Shown here in pieces: positions 63,001 through 64,000 of a DNA stretch of 64,000 nt (position 1 is the stretch's first letter; each line of letters starts with the position of its first letter). This DNA is from Sitta carolinensis. Its lineage: Eukaryota; Chordata; Aves; Passeriformes; Sittidae. Below the pieces are notes generated by a model that worked only from the letters and a program-made list of their open reading frames with translations, was not told the DNA's origin and ran no database searches. A program made the translations under genes and the position numbers. The stretch spans positions 16,348,501 through 16,412,500 of the forward strand of contig CM063288.1 in the NCBI GenBank assembly GCA_032173965.1, read 5' to 3'.

Positions 63001-64000
63001 AGTACCAGTCTTAAGAAATAACTGCTAATATGGCTGGTGACAAGCAACTAGGTATTTCTTATTAAGTGGGATATTTTTCTCCACACAGTAACATCAAACT
63101 CATGTTCAGCAGCAATAGAGAGTTATTTTTTCTCTTTTTTTTTTTTTTGAGTGCTATTAACACATTCTTCAGTCTGACTTATGTTTGGAGATAGAAAGAT
63201 ATTTTTAGCTTTGCATCTCTTTTCTATACAGCGCTTGTACCAAATATTAACTCACACACTGAGAAAAAAAGGGCTTGGGTAAGAGGCAGGTAAATAATTG
63301 CCAGTGTGCACTGCATATGGGATTAACAGGGGTGTGCTCAGTAACTGCCTGTGACCCAGTGTACAAGATACAGTTGTGGTACAGAAAAATACAAACAGCT
63401 GTCTGGATAGAAGGTAAAGAAGAAACATGTTCAAAGCCGAGCTAAGAAGAAATGCCGTACAGTTGCTTAACAGGATAATGTTTACTACTGTTCATTACAT
63501 ACTCATAACACAGAAATAAAAAAATAACCCTCATCTGCTCATGCTGCCCCAAAATCTACTGCAATGCGATAAGAATGTCAAACATGGCACTATACCTTTG
63601 TCTTAGATGCTTTTGAAGTGGAAGACTTGAAGCGAAGCACCACCACAATTTTTTTAAATCATATTGTTCAGCAACATGGTCAAAACCAGAGCAAACAATC
63701 ATCCCGACAGATTCCTTGCAAATAGCTAGGGATACACTTAACATTTAAAACACCTCTGAAGCCTAATTTTGGCAACCTCCACAATGTTGAAAGAAAAGGG
63801 TCCTTAGAAAACCAAGTACATGAATCAACCTGAAACACTATTTATTTTTCTCCCTTTGTACATCTGGCAGTATAATGAAAATACGTGGAAATGTGGGGGT
63901 GAAAAGATGCCACCATGAGCATAACAAAGAATGGGGAATGAAGTAGCCTGAAGTCTCTGCCCCAAGTGCTGTTTTGAGTGTTGAGAGAACTTATCTGTGT
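60030..64000 (-). other. RBMS1: RBMS1 intron upstream of the first exon in view
   Basis: I searched here for the family's preceding exon (SKTNLYIRGLPP...LVKLCQP) and did not find it, so this stretch is intron running past the window edge. It contains a T21 run (60631-60651) and a T15 run near 63135. A slightly GC-richer patch at 62020-62240 has no recognisable content. Confidence 0.75.
60631..60651. repeat. Poly-T run, 21 T
   Basis: 21 T on the plus strand (an A-run in the RBMS1 transcript sense) in the intron upstream of the first exon in view. No element body is recognised. Confidence 0.9.

Larger units (their letters stand above)
20378..64000 (-). other. RBMS1: RBMS1 transcription unit, 5'-truncated by the window
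   Basis: This is the only recognisable gene. Eleven coding exons (59971-60029, 57060-57151, 46318-46475, 43135-43214, 34530-34645, 33597-33646, 33408-33501, 30099-30149, 27882-27992, 27129-27209, 25818-25895) are each bounded by AG and GT. They sum to 970 nt, read as one base of a split codon, 322 codons and a stop. With the roughly 84 residues missing at the N terminus, this equals the 406 residues I recall for the long human RBMS1 isoform. RBMS1 is a two-RRM protein that binds AT-rich single-stranded DNA (first described upstream of MYC) and AU-rich RNA, acting in replication, transcription and mRNA stability. The motif [13 protein letters not shown] in RRM2 and the ending [11 protein letters not shown] fit RBMS1 rather than RBMS2 or RBMS3. 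No promoter or first exon is visible, so regulation at the 5' end cannot be read here. Confidence 0.95.

Noticed and set aside
60030..64000. Upstream RBMS1 exon encoding RRM1 RNP2 (LYIRGLPP)
   Set aside because: No sequence encoding this block was found on the minus strand up to the window edge, so I place it outside the window.
1..64000. Prokaryotic systems, CRISPR arrays, integrated phage or viral gene clusters
   Set aside because: Intron-exon structure, CR1/SINE repeats and composition are those of a bird chromosome; no direct-repeat/spacer array and no viral reading frames were seen.

Overview
The window is bird nuclear DNA, most likely from a passerine. It carries no prokaryotic signal and no clustered genes. 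It holds avian CR1 LINE fragments (19.0, 47.5 and 50.1 kb) and one decayed SINE (39.02-39.14 kb) with a tRNA-Ile-like head and a CR1-like tail, which resembles the passerine TguSINE1 family from memory.

The only gene I can support is RBMS1 (RNA-binding motif, single-stranded-interacting protein 1; also MSSP/SCR), on the minus strand. Eleven coding exons lie between 60029 and 25818. All have AG/GT boundaries, and together they form one uninterrupted reading frame of 322 codons plus stop. The frame starts inside RRM1, just after its alpha-1 region, runs through RRM2, and ends in the Pro/Gln/Ser/Thr/Tyr-rich C-terminal region. About 84 N-terminal residues (first exon or exons, including RRM1 RNP2) are missing and must lie beyond 64000. 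The stop-codon exon appears to be spliced at 25811 to a separate 3'UTR exon that starts at 22904 and ends near 20378, next to an AATAAA signal.

Layout: 1-20377 is the 3' flank of RBMS1 with no gene I can recognise. It contains a CpG-dense patch (7.96-8.11 kb) abutting a 56-bp G-rich minisatellite (8.10-8.56 kb), a strong CTCF-like motif at 14.94 kb and a CR1 fragment at 19.03 kb. From 20378 to 64000 is RBMS1 3'UTR, exons and introns. The large introns hold the SINE, two CR1 fragments, long poly-A/poly-T runs, a pre-miRNA-sized inverted repeat at 28.13-28.20 kb and an unexplained exon-like open segment at 53.04-53.26 kb on the minus strand.

The main leads are that 53-kb segment, in-frame alternative splice sites at both ends of the exon at 34.53-34.65 kb, the minisatellite/CpG pair, and the complementary A- and U-runs in the 3'UTR. 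Comparisons with mammalian RBMS1 are from memory; no alignment was run.
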